DNA of 64,000 nucleotides from JAJXWB01 sp965246795 (GTDB taxonomy: Bacteria; Pseudomonadota; Alphaproteobacteria; Rhizobiales; Beijerinckiaceae), in contig CBDFFN010000007.1 in the NCBI GenBank assembly GCA_965246795.1, positions 372,001 through 436,000 on the forward strand, in the 5' to 3' direction. Numbering within the stretch: the first letter of the stretch is position 1; each line of letters begins with the position of its first letter. The position numbers and the translations under genes are program-made. Shown in pieces: positions 32,686-40,948 of the stretch. The notes beneath the pieces were generated by a model. That model worked only from the letters and a program-made list of their open reading frames with translations. It was not told the DNA's origin and did no database searches.

Positions 32686-33417
32686 TCAGGCGTTGGAACG
32701 AGCCGCTTTCGTGGAAGGAAACGCGATGCCGAGCCTGGCGAAGCGAGGTGCATAGTCTCGATCGTGAGCGCGGTGGAGAATGGCAGCGTATTCCTTCCAG
32801 GGAGCGATGCCCCACGCGCGCTCGACGTCGGTCACCGAGCGGATGCCGCGGTCGAGCCCGTCGCCGTAGTCGCGTTCGAGCTGGCCCAGCCAAATGGGGA
32901 GCTGCGCCTCGACGACGGCGCGCAGCTCGTCGGCACAGGGCAGGAAGAGCAGCCACTCGAGGGCGATCCAACCGAAGCTCCGGTGTCGCACCTCGTCCGC
33001 GAGCACGCGATCGAGCGCGCGCCGCGCCACCGGAACGGACGCGCCTTTTCGCAGGTTGGCGAAGAGCCGCACGGCCACCGTTTCGCCGAGGCAGAAGATG
33101 CGCACGACCGCCGAAACCACGTCGTGCTCGAGCTCGCGGTGTGTGCGCGCGAGACCGAGCGAGCTGCGATCGAGGACGGGCGTGCCTTTGCCGCCGGCGG
33201 CGACGAAGACCTTGGTGGCGAGCTCGGCATGTGCGAGCTCGTCGGCGACGATCCTCAATCCGGCGCGCACGAGGTCGGGCGACGCACCGATCTGCAAGAG
33301 CCAGAGCACCGTCTGCTGGGTGACGGCGGCGGAGCGGTATTCGGCTTCGATGCGGCCGGCCCACTCGTAGCGAACGAGCTCGCTCGGCAGCGGCGCCTTT
33401 CTAGAACCCGGGGCCAC
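32686..33417 (-). CDS. Ferritin-like di-iron protein
   Basis: A 243-residue helical protein without a signal peptide. Candidate metal ligands repeat the ferritin-like pattern: Glu26 (EAEYRS), Glu60/His63 (ADELAHAEL), Glu112 (GETVAV) and Glu142/His145 (DEVRHR). The C-terminal ~80 residues are Trp-rich and specific to this family. It starts with GTG at 33417 inside the end of the upstream lipoprotein gene (17-base overlap), so the two are coupled. The same pair occurs fused in one protein at 11408-12838. An iron or reactive-oxygen role is inferred. Confidence 0.75.
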   Translation of the reverse strand: MAPGSRKAPLPSELVRYEWAGRIEAEYRSAAVTQQTVLWLLQIGASPDLVRAGLRIVADELAHAELATKVFVAAGGKGTPVLDRSSLGLARTHRELEHDVVSAVVRIFCLGETVAVRLFANLRKGASVPVARRALDRVLADEVRHRSFGWIALEWLLFLPCADELRAVVEAQLPIWLGQLERDYGDGLDRGIRSVTDVERAWGIAPWKEYAAILHRAHDRDYAPRFARLGIAFPSTKAARSNA

Positions 33418-33808
33418 TGGCCGGACACTTCACCTTGAGCGGTTTTCGCGGCGGGCCCGGGTTGCACAGCGTGTGCGGCGGACAGTCGGGCACCTTGTTG
33501 GCGAACACATAGAGACACGTGCCATCCGGAAGGCGTTCGACATGCCCGTCTTCGCCCGTGGGCGGGGCGGGCAGATCGGCCACGGCGGTGGCGCTCGTGG
33601 TCGCCACCTGGGTGGGAGCGGCAGTGGGCTCGCTCGTCGCGACTGCCGCGGTCTCGGGAACGGCGACGGTCGCCGTGGGCTCGGGCTCTCTCGGCGGAAC
33701 GGGGTTGGTGTGGATCGGCTCGCTGCAACCGGCGCCCATCATGGCCGTCATCACGAGCGGAGCGGCCAGCCTCTTCGTCCGCGAAGACTTCCTCGGCGCC
33801 GTCGGCAT
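33401..33808 (-). CDS. Lipoprotein coupled to the ferritin-like protein
   Basis: A 135-residue lipoprotein: basic N-terminus, hydrophobic segment and lipobox MGAGC (Cys28), then a Thr/Ala/Pro/Val-rich linker and a C-terminal Cys domain (DGTCLYVFANKVPDCPPHTLCNPGPP ... KVKCP, four Cys; written in part). The CPPHTLCNPG style resembles the Cys region of the fused lipoprotein at 11408-12838. The gene overlaps the ferritin-like gene, which points to a joint envelope function. Confidence 0.75.
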   Translation of the reverse strand: MPTAPRKSSRTKRLAAPLVMTAMMGAGCSEPIHTNPVPPREPEPTATVAVPETAAVATSEPTAAPTQVATTSATAVADLPAPPTGEDGHVERLPDGTCLYVFANKVPDCPPHTLCNPGPPRKPLKVKCPASGPGF

Positions 33809-33896
33809 GGCCTCGAAGTTATCGAGATTCAGTCGAATCTACCAGCACGGTGCGCTTGGCGTGGCGCACGCCCGCACGTCGATTAGATTCGGGCCC

Positions 33897-34607
33897 ATGC
33901 CCCAGAAGCTTCGCATCGACATCTGGTCCGACATCGCCTGCCCGTGGTGCTACGTGGGCAAGCGTCGCATCGAATCGGCGCTCGAGCGCTTCGCTCACCG
34001 TGATGCGGTGGAGATCGTCTGGCGCGCGTTCGAGCTCGACCCGTCGGCGCCGCCCGAGCGCGACCGCACCGGGTCGTACGCGCAGCGCCTCGCCGACAAA
34101 TACGGCACCCCGCTACCCGAGGCGGTCGGAATGATCGAACGCATGACGGCGACCGCGCGCGGCGACGGTCTCGACTTCCGCTTCGATCGAGTTCGTTCCG
34201 GAAACACCTTCGACGCTCACCGACTCATCCACCTCGCCGGCGAGCGCGGGGTGCAAGACGCAGTCAAGGAACGCTTCCTCCGCGGATACATGACCGAGGG
34301 AGAGCCCATTGGCGATCGCGAGGCGCTGGTGCGCATGGCAACCGAGGCCGGCCTCGACGCCGAACAAGCGCGGGCCACGCTCGAGAACGGCGCCTTTGCC
34401 GACGAGGTGCGCGCCGACGAGCAAGAGGCACGTGATCTGGGCATTCGCGGCGTGCCCTTCTTCGTGCTCGATGGTCGCTACGCCATCTCGGGCGCACAGC
34501 CCGCCGACCTGCTCCTGGGTGCGCTCGGCCAGGCCTGGAAGGAGATCGAGCAAAAGCCTGTGACGTTCTCCGAGGGCGCTGCCTGCGGTCCCGACGGATG
34601 CACGTGA
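33897..34607 (+). CDS. FrnE-like DsbA-family oxidoreductase
   Basis: A 236-residue thioredoxin-fold protein with an inserted helical domain. The N-terminal motif DIWSDIACPWCYVGKRRIE has the CPWC active site. Later the family pattern AHRLIHLAGERGVQD and GIRGVPFFVLDGRYAISGAQP occurs. This matches the 2-hydroxychromene-2-carboxylate isomerase/FrnE branch of DsbA-like proteins. No signal peptide, so it is probably cytoplasmic and may assist disulfide exchange or polyketide-type chemistry. The C-terminus overlaps the following GNAT gene by ten bases. Confidence 0.9.
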   Translation: MPQKLRIDIWSDIACPWCYVGKRRIESALERFAHRDAVEIVWRAFELDPSAPPERDRTGSYAQRLADKYGTPLPEAVGMIERMTATARGDGLDFRFDRVRSGNTFDAHRLIHLAGERGVQDAVKERFLRGYMTEGEPIGDREALVRMATEAGLDAEQARATLENGAFADEVRADEQEARDLGIRGVPFFVLDGRYAISGAQPADLLLGALGQAWKEIEQKPVTFSEGAACGPDGCT

Positions 34608-35173
34608 CGGGCACCTCGGGCGTCGATGTCCCCGTCGTCGAGACACGGCGGCTGCGACTTCGCGGTCATCGCATCACCGACTTCGCCGAGTGCGCCGCGA
34701 TGTGGGGCGATCCGTCGGTCACCCGCTACGTGGGCGGAGTGCCCTACACGCACGAAAACACCTGGTCGAAGATGCTTCGCTACGTGGGTCATTGGGCGCT
34801 GCTCGGCTTCGGCTATTGGCTCGTGGAGGAGCGCGACTCGAAGCGGTTCGTCGGCGAGGTGGGGTTCGCCGATTTTCGCCGCGACATCACCCCGTCGCTC
34901 GACGGCACACCCGAGGCAGGCTGGGTGCTGGCCTCGTGGGCACATGGGCGGGGTTTCGCGACGGAGGCCATGCATGCGGCACTCGAATGGGGCGCCAAAC
35001 CTTTCGCTGGCAGCGACACCGTTTCCCTCATTCATCCCGATAACCGTTCGTCCCTCCGCGTCGCCGACAAATGCGGCTTCGTCGAATCGGTGCGCACCAC
35101 CTACAAGGGCGAGCCGACCGTGGTGCTGCGCCGCTCGGCCAACGTCGCGCCGATCGAGCCCGCGTTCACGTAG
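34598..35173 (+). CDS. GNAT-family N-acetyltransferase (RimJ/RimL-like)
   Basis: A 191-residue acetyltransferase. ETRRLRLRGHRITDFAECA opens the fold; GFGYWLVEERDSKRFVGEVGFADFRR and EAGWVLASWAHGRGFATEAM (acetyl-CoA pyrophosphate loop region) follow, and IHPDNRSSLRVADKCGFVE gives the C-terminal motif. It resembles RimJ/RimL-type enzymes that acetylate protein N-termini or small amines. It overlaps the FrnE-like gene, so the two are coexpressed. Confidence 0.88.
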   Translation: MHVTGTSGVDVPVVETRRLRLRGHRITDFAECAAMWGDPSVTRYVGGVPYTHENTWSKMLRYVGHWALLGFGYWLVEERDSKRFVGEVGFADFRRDITPSLDGTPEAGWVLASWAHGRGFATEAMHAALEWGAKPFAGSDTVSLIHPDNRSSLRVADKCGFVESVRTTYKGEPTVVLRRSANVAPIEPAFT

Positions 35174-35253
35174 GTCGATCGCGACGGTGACCGGCGAAGT
35201 CGACCCTCGACGAAAAAAATCTACTTCCGCACGGCGAATTGACGAGACCGGGG

Positions 35254-35634
35254 TCATCGACGTCGGGTCTCGTCTTTCACGTGACCTGCGACGAGCGCGA
35301 TGAGCCTTTCGCGGAGGGCAGCGGAATCGAGCCCGAGCGAGCGCGCCTCGCCGTCGGCCAGCGAATCGGCGGCGCGCTCCACCATGAAAAGGAGCAGGGC
35401 GTCGTCTTCGCGCGCAGGTGAACGCCCGGGGCCGCGGATCGACGCGAGAAGCTCGAGCTGGCGTCGACGCTGCTTCCGATAGAAGTCGCGCGCCTCGGCG
35501 TCGGTGGCGACGAGCGCGCGGAGGCTGGCACGGAAGCCTGCCCAGCGACGGTGGTGGGCGACGAAGAGGTCGACGATCTCGATGGCACAAGGCGATTCGT
35601 CGGCGCCCCGCTCGCAGAGCTTCCGCGACTTCGT
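35254..35634 (-). pseudogene. TetR-family regulator remnant (C-terminal domain only)
   Basis: An open reading stretch of ~126 codons reads like the ligand-binding half of a TetR regulator: IVDLFVAHHRRWAGFRASLR, TDAEARDFYRKQRRRQLELL, EDDALLLFMVERAADSLADG, ending LIALVAGHVKDETRRR. No in-frame ATG, GTG or TTG precedes it, and an in-frame stop lies at 35635-35637. The DNA-binding N-terminus is missing, so it is most likely a truncated gene. Its left end adjoins the GNAT gene. Confidence 0.5.
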
Positions 35635-35645
35635 TCACGTGCGGA

Positions 35646-36344
35646 TCAGTGACGCGGACAACGGGCGAGCGAGAGGCGGGTCGTCTCTTTTGCGATCGTC
35701 GCGAGGTCGGCATCGACGGAAGCCTGCTCGCAGAGAAGCACGTCGAGGGTGGCGATGGACGCGATGCGCAGGCTGCCGTCGGCCTTCCGCGCGAACGAAA
35801 ACGTCACCCGGGGGTCCCACTCCATGCGCGGCTGCTTCGTGCAGGTCAGGCCGGTGCACGAGAGAGCAGACGGCTCCCCGGAGGCCACCATTCGATCGTC
35901 CGCGTCGACCATTTCGACGAGCGTTCGTTTCACTTCACGTGTGGCGGCGTCGAAGCAAGCCTTCTGGGGAGTTGAGGACCCGGCGGCGTCGTTGGGGCCT
36001 TCGAACAGATTCACGATGTCGACGCCGCGTGCCGACTCGATCACATCGAGCATCGGCCTGCGACCGAGCGCCAGCTCTCGCAAGAGCTCGACATCGGGCA
36101 TGTTCGGAAGCACGCGGCTCGGTGCAGGCGACGACGCCGAGACGGCCAGCACCGAGGGCGTCGGCGGTGCCGTCTCTTCGCTGGCGCTCTCCATCGCGCG
36201 GAGCGCCTCGTTCGCGACGCCCGACGACGGCGCGGCACGCATCGGCATCGTGACAGCCGGAGAAACGGCCCTTTCCGGCGCCTCGCAGCAAAGCAGCGAC
36301 ATCACAACGAGGCTCGGCACGAGAGCGAAGGCACCACGATCCAC
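35646..36344 (-). CDS. Lipoprotein, unknown function
   Basis: A 232-residue lipoprotein: GTG at 36344, signal FALVPSLVVMSLLCCEA with lipobox LLCC, then a Ser/Ala/Pro-rich linker. A folded domain follows from about residue 85 (PMLDVIESARGVDIVNLFEG, WDPRVTFSFARKADGSLRIASI) with Cys in ALSCTGLTCTKQ. The family is not recognised. The sequence past the linker looks like a small alpha/beta domain. It follows the VOC gene on the same strand. Confidence 0.7.
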   Translation of the reverse strand: MDRGAFALVPSLVVMSLLCCEAPERAVSPAVTMPMRAAPSSGVANEALRAMESASEETAPPTPSVLAVSASSPAPSRVLPNMPDVELLRELALGRRPMLDVIESARGVDIVNLFEGPNDAAGSSTPQKACFDAATREVKRTLVEMVDADDRMVASGEPSALSCTGLTCTKQPRMEWDPRVTFSFARKADGSLRIASIATLDVLLCEQASVDADLATIAKETTRLSLARCPRH

Positions 36345-36435
36345 GCAGGTAGAACGCCTGCCGTGTGCGGCCCCTTCCGCTTTCGTCCTCGGCGGTCGCG
36401 CGCCCCGTCGAGCACGCGACCACCTTCGACGCGCC

Positions 36436-37203
36436 TCAGGCCGATGTGCCCTTGAACAGCGAGAAGACCGCGCCCTGCACATCGCTCACGATCGAGAAGC
36501 GCCCGACCGTCGGGATGTCGGCGGGCGGCACGATCACCTTGCCCTTGAGCGACTCCACGCGCTTCGCGCTCTTGTCGACGTCGCTCACCATCACGTAAGA
36601 GAGCCATGCGGTGGGCTGGCCGGGCATCGGCGCCTTCATGATGCCGCCGGCGCGCGTCTCACCGCGCATGAGCATGTGATAGGTGCCCATCGGGCCCATA
36701 ACCATGTCGGTGTGCGTGTAGCCGTAGATGCTCTCGTAGAAGGCGAGGGCCGCCTCCGGGTCCGACGTCTGGAGCTCGTCCCAGCAGAAGTGTCCGTCGG
36801 GCGGAGTCGCTGCGGTGTCGGCGCTCTCGTCGACTGCCTTGAACGGCGCAAGCACGCCTCCCTGCGCATCGACGACCACCGCGAAGCGTCCGACTTCCGG
36901 GATATCCATCGGCGGCGACATCACCTTGCCGCCGATCGACGGGGCTTTCGCGACCGCCGCATCGACGTCGGGCACGGTGCAGTAGCCGAGCCAGCAGGGC
37001 GGCGTCTTCGCCCCCGGAGGCGGGGCGATCGCGCCGGCCACCTGCACGCTGTTGGCGCTGAAGATGGTGTACTTGGCGCCGGGGCCCATTTCCCTCTCGG
37101 TGCTCGTCCAGCCGAGGAGCTCGCCGTAGAAGCCGAGCGTGGCTTTCGGATCGGGAGTGACGAGCTCGTGCCAGACGAACCGACCTTGGGTGTGCTTGCT
37201 CAT
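36436..37203 (-). CDS. VOC-family protein with two glyoxalase-like domains
   Basis: A 255-residue protein of two tandem vicinal-oxygen-chelate halves. First: FVWHELVTPDPKATLGFYGELLGW ... FAVVVDAQGGVLAPFK. Second: FCWDELQTSDPEAALAFYESIYG ... RFSIVSDVQGAVFSLFK. The halves align well, as in the 27-kDa antigen/CFP30B-like family. The first half has His (WHEL) and the second Asp (WDEL) at one potential metal position, so metal binding may be lost in one half. Substrate unknown. Start at 37203. Confidence 0.87.
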   Translation of the reverse strand: MSKHTQGRFVWHELVTPDPKATLGFYGELLGWTSTEREMGPGAKYTIFSANSVQVAGAIAPPPGAKTPPCWLGYCTVPDVDAAVAKAPSIGGKVMSPPMDIPEVGRFAVVVDAQGGVLAPFKAVDESADTAATPPDGHFCWDELQTSDPEAALAFYESIYGYTHTDMVMGPMGTYHMLMRGETRAGGIMKAPMPGQPTAWLSYVMVSDVDKSAKRVESLKGKVIVPPADIPTVGRFSIVSDVQGAVFSLFKGTSA

Positions 37204-37371
37204 GTTCTCGCTCCTTGCATGACGCGACGGGCCTTCCGTCACGGTGCCCGAGGGTCGCGCCCTGGGGTCTTCATCGAGAGGTCGAACGAGCCACGCGAGG
37301 ATCGACAGGCCAGGCGACTTTTCTTTCCGAAGGGGCTCCGGGCCGTGGAGGATGCAGCCAAGTGCGCGAAA

Positions 37372-38805
37372 TCACGCGGTCTCGAGCGCGTGGCGACGGT
37401 GACGCCACCAGGCGAACGCCGACGCGTATCCCTGCACCGACATCACCACCAGGATGCCGTCGTAGGGAAGTCGGAGCCGGGCCTCGCCGAAGATCACCAG
37501 CGCGGTGACGATCAGGGCGAGGAGGTGCGTGGCCATGACCGCAGCACCGATCGTGAGTGGAGACGCCATCCCGCCATCTCGCCGCCGACGCCTCACTGCG
37601 GCCACGAACCCGATGAGCGACCCTGGCACCAGGACCACGAACCCGACGATCGACGCCACGGTGGCGACCGGCCCCTTGGTGGGCCACGGCGTGTTGTAAA
37701 ACCATAGCATCAGCAAATGGGATGCGGAATACTCGATCTGCCTCCACGGGCCGGTCGTGGCCACGCAGTCCCTCGCCAGCGCGTAAGCGGGCGCTTCTTG
37801 CCACACCTCGGCATCGATCACGAGGTGCGTGTCCTTCGCGCTATCGAGCGAGATGATCGGCGCGAACCCGTGTCTCTCCGCGTGGTGGTAGAGCGCCGAG
37901 AAAGGAGGCGGCGTGTAGGTCGCGTGCGGCGTCTTCGCGGCAGTGAGGCTGAGCGGATGGCAGCGACCGAGGGCGAGATTGAAGGCCCCATTCGTCGAGA
38001 CGAGCCCGCGCGACCCCGTGTGATAGACGACGCGTTCCGCCGAGAAGACGAGCGTCGCCACGATGGGTAATGCCATGGCGACGATCTGCAATGCGAGACC
38101 GGCTCGGCGCACGGGGGCATGGTCGGCCTTCGGTGCCGAGGCTCGTCTCGAAAAGAGGAGCAGCAACACGAAGATTGCGGCTGCCGAGAGAAGAATCTGT
38201 GGCCGGAACGTGGCTCCGAGCCCGAGTGCCACGCCGAGCCACAGGGCATCGAGGATCCGGCGCTCCGACACGAGCCGCATGGCGAGCAGCGTGGACGCCG
38301 CGATGGCCACGGAGACAGGCGTCTCACTGAGAACGAATCCCCCGTGCTGGATCAGCGGCGGATAGAGGGCCAACGCGAGCCCTGCGATCCATGCGCGCGC
38401 GCGCCCCGACGAGCGAGGGTCTTCGGTCACGCCGCCTCTGTCGAACACGCGCTTGGCCACGGCGTGGAAGAACCCGACGGTCATCGTGCCCAGCGCCGCA
38501 TAGGTCGTCGCGATGGCCGTGCGGTTGTCGACGCCGAACACGCGGTCGATGGCGGCGACGAGAAAATGCGTCCCGTAAGGAAAGAAGGTCGAAAGCGGTG
38601 ACTTCGCCATCGGGTTGGCGATCACCGAACGCGCTCGCGACAGGTAGCCCGCCATGTCCGAGGTCGCGAAGTCGAGTGGATTGTGGATGGCGAGCCCGTA
38701 GACGAGCCTCGCCGCCAGCGCGACGAGAACCACCACGAGCCGGTCGTGCTCTCTCGCCCAGCCGAAGAACCTCGCGCGCACCATCGTGCCTGGCGGTAGG
38801 GCCAT
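37372..38805 (-). CDS. GT-C type membrane glycosyltransferase (ArnT/PMT-like)
   Basis: A 477-residue protein with about ten membrane helices (VVVLVALAARLVYGLA, IAGLALALYPPLIQHGG, LGVALGLGATFRPQILLSAAAIFVLLLLF). The first extracytoplasmic loop has an acidic DFATSDMAGYLSRARS, the place where polyprenyl-phosphate glycosyltransferases carry a catalytic Asp. FRPQ is typical of glycosyltransferase family 39-like proteins. It probably uses a lipid-linked sugar donor to glycosylate an envelope polymer or protein. Nineteen bases after the pirin gene, same strand: possible operon. Confidence 0.75.
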   Translation of the reverse strand: MALPPGTMVRARFFGWAREHDRLVVVLVALAARLVYGLAIHNPLDFATSDMAGYLSRARSVIANPMAKSPLSTFFPYGTHFLVAAIDRVFGVDNRTAIATTYAALGTMTVGFFHAVAKRVFDRGGVTEDPRSSGRARAWIAGLALALYPPLIQHGGFVLSETPVSVAIAASTLLAMRLVSERRILDALWLGVALGLGATFRPQILLSAAAIFVLLLLFSRRASAPKADHAPVRRAGLALQIVAMALPIVATLVFSAERVVYHTGSRGLVSTNGAFNLALGRCHPLSLTAAKTPHATYTPPPFSALYHHAERHGFAPIISLDSAKDTHLVIDAEVWQEAPAYALARDCVATTGPWRQIEYSASHLLMLWFYNTPWPTKGPVATVASIVGFVVLVPGSLIGFVAAVRRRRRDGGMASPLTIGAAVMATHLLALIVTALVIFGEARLRLPYDGILVVMSVQGYASAFAWWRHRRHALETA

Positions 38806-38824
38806 GTGGAGCGCGCGTCGCCCG

Positions 38825-39814
38825 TCAGATGTGCGTCAACGTGCCGGCGCGGTAGTCGGCGAATGCCTGGTCGAGCTCGGCTTCGTCGTTCATCACGAAA
38901 GGCCCGCGTCGCGCGACCGGCTCTCCGATCGGCTGCGCGGCCACGAGCAGAAGGCGTGCGCCATCGGCTCCGCCTCGCGCGCGAAACATCGGGCCGTTGC
39001 CGAGCACGCCGATCTGACCGCGCCCCACCACCGAGCCTTCGCCACCGATCTGCGCGCTACCCTCGAGCCCGTAGGCGAAGGCGGCGTGGCCGGAAGGGAG
39101 CTCGTGCTCGAACGTCTGCCCGGGCTCGATCGAGACGTCGATCATCGTCGGTGCGACCACGATGCCGTCGACCGGGCCACGTTCGTTCTGGAGCTCGCCG
39201 GCGATGAGGCGAACGCGCGCGCCCGACACGCCGACCTCGACGATTCGATCGGGCGAGATGTCTTGATAGCGAGGCTTCACGAGCTTCCGGGCGCGCGGCA
39301 GGTTGACCCAGAGCTGAAGCGCCCAGAAGAGCCCGCCGTCGGTCTTGGGCATCTCGGAGTGGACGATGCCGTGGCCTGCCGTCATCCATTGCGCGCTGCC
39401 GCCCACGAGGCGGCCGTGGTTGCCCTCGCTGTCTCTGTGCTCGACCGCTCCCGAGATCACGTAGGACACCGTCTCGAACCCGCGGTGCGGGTGGTTGGGA
39501 AAGCCTCGTTCGTAGTCTTCGGGCCGGTCGGAACGGATATCGTCGAGCAGGAGGAAGGGATCGACGAGCGAGAGCGCGCGCCCCCCGATGGTGCGTCGCA
39601 GATGCACGCCGGCGCCCTCGGTGGTGGGTGCTCCGTCGACGACCCCGACGACCGATCGGGCCTCGGTCGACCAGGCGCTCGGCTGCGGTCGGTCGGCCTC
39701 GTGGCAGGCGAAGAGCGAAAGCGACGTGGCCGAGCCGCCAACGAGGAGCTGCCTGCGCGAGAGGCGCGAATCCCCGCACGGAACGGGCGACGATGAAAGA
39801 TCGGTGCGACCCAT
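38825..39814 (-). CDS. Tat-exported pirin-family (quercetinase-like) protein
   Basis: A 329-residue bicupin. The N-terminus has a Tat-like signal (SRRQLLVGGSATSLSLFAC; also a lipobox, LFAC). The cupin body includes FPNHPHRGFETVSYVISG (metal-binding His), NHGRLVGGSAQWMTAGHGIVHSE and the C-terminal domain with VAPTMIDVSIEPGQTFEHEL. Pirins bind Fe(II); some act as quercetin dioxygenases. Export is unusual for this family and suggests extracytoplasmic use. Start at 39814. It lies directly upstream of the GT-C gene. Confidence 0.85.
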   Translation of the reverse strand: MGRTDLSSSPVPCGDSRLSRRQLLVGGSATSLSLFACHEADRPQPSAWSTEARSVVGVVDGAPTTEGAGVHLRRTIGGRALSLVDPFLLLDDIRSDRPEDYERGFPNHPHRGFETVSYVISGAVEHRDSEGNHGRLVGGSAQWMTAGHGIVHSEMPKTDGGLFWALQLWVNLPRARKLVKPRYQDISPDRIVEVGVSGARVRLIAGELQNERGPVDGIVVAPTMIDVSIEPGQTFEHELPSGHAAFAYGLEGSAQIGGEGSVVGRGQIGVLGNGPMFRARGGADGARLLLVAAQPIGEPVARRGPFVMNDEAELDQAFADYRAGTLTHI

Positions 39815-39913
39815 CGAGCGACTCAAGGGCCGAAATGTAGCATGCCCATGTTGCCCTGTCGGCCAGGCGACGGTGTCTTGCGAAGTCACGGACCCGCTGA
39901 TAGCGGTGAGATC

Positions 39914-40873
39914 ATGCGCGCAGTCATGGGTCGGAAATCGTCCTCGCTCGTCGAGGGTGGGGTGGCCTTCCTCGTTTGCGCTCTCGGGCTCGCTGCCTGC
40001 GCCAAGGGCGCGACCATCGACGATGGCATTGGTGGAGCGTCGGACCTCGCCGATGGCGTCGGCCCAGGCGTGGGCTCGGGCACGGCGACGCATGCCGCCA
40101 GCGGCTCGAATGGCGCGAGTGGAAGCTCGCACAGTGGCGCGGCTTCCGGTGGGTCGACGTGCGGCGATGGCGTCGTCCAGGCTGGCGAGGCTTGTGACGA
40201 CGGCAATGCCAGCGACACCGATGGGTGCCTGTCGACGTGCAAGCTGGCGAGCTGCGGCGATGGGTTCGTCGAGGCCGGTTCCGAGGAGTGCGACGACGGC
40301 AACGGCGACGACACCGATGCGTGCCTCTCGACTTGCAAGCTCGCCAGCTGCGGAGATGGCTTCGTACACGCTGGCGTCGAAGGCTGCGACGACGGAAACA
40401 CCGACGACACCGACGCCTGCGTCTCGAGCTGTCAGCCCGCGGCGTGCGGTGACGGCCACCTCGAGGCGGGCGTCGAGGCCTGCGACGACGGCAATGGCAT
40501 GAGCGGCGATGGATGCAGCGCTTCCTGCGTGGTCGACCTCGTCAAGCACGGCCCCGACCACACGTTCGGCGCGCTCACGAGCGCTTTCTACATCACGCAG
40601 TTCAACTGCTCGAACAGTGGCGGCGACCCGGCGGGCGACGCGCTTTGGTTCTGCCAGCACTTCTACCAGGCGTCTTGCACGGCCGAGCCTGGCGTCACCG
40701 CCACGTCTTCGTCGTCGAACCCGATGATGCACTCGGGAACCAACTGCAACAGCCCCGACCCGGGTGGAAACGCGATCGCCGGCACGTCGTGCATCGGCGG
40801 CCCCTGCAAGATTGGCAACTACACCGGGCCTCTCGGCGGGATCACCAACATCGTCTGCGACTGCCCGCTCTGA
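39914..40873 (+). CDS. Lipoprotein with DUF4215-type Cys repeats
   Basis: A 319-residue secreted lipoprotein (lipobox LAAC at about 31). After a Ser/Gly/Ala linker there are four tandem Cys-rich repeats of the myxobacterial type, each CGDGxxxxGxExCDDGN ... DTDxCxSxC (about residues 75-195). The C-terminal third contains further Cys and aromatic residues (FNCSNSG, ALWFCQHFYQASC). Such repeats are common on myxobacterial surfaces and may mediate adhesion or matrix binding. Calcium or disulfide stabilisation is likely but not shown. The start at 39914 follows GGTGAG. Confidence 0.82.
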   Translation: MRAVMGRKSSSLVEGGVAFLVCALGLAACAKGATIDDGIGGASDLADGVGPGVGSGTATHAASGSNGASGSSHSGAASGGSTCGDGVVQAGEACDDGNASDTDGCLSTCKLASCGDGFVEAGSEECDDGNGDDTDACLSTCKLASCGDGFVHAGVEGCDDGNTDDTDACVSSCQPAACGDGHLEAGVEACDDGNGMSGDGCSASCVVDLVKHGPDHTFGALTSAFYITQFNCSNSGGDPAGDALWFCQHFYQASCTAEPGVTATSSSSNPMMHSGTNCNSPDPGGNAIAGTSCIGGPCKIGNYTGPLGGITNIVCDCPL

Positions 40874-40948
40874 TCGCCACTGTCAGGTGACCGCTGCTTC
40901 GTGCGTCGGGATCTCGTTCGTCGGGCATTGCCTCGACGGGAGGTCGTC

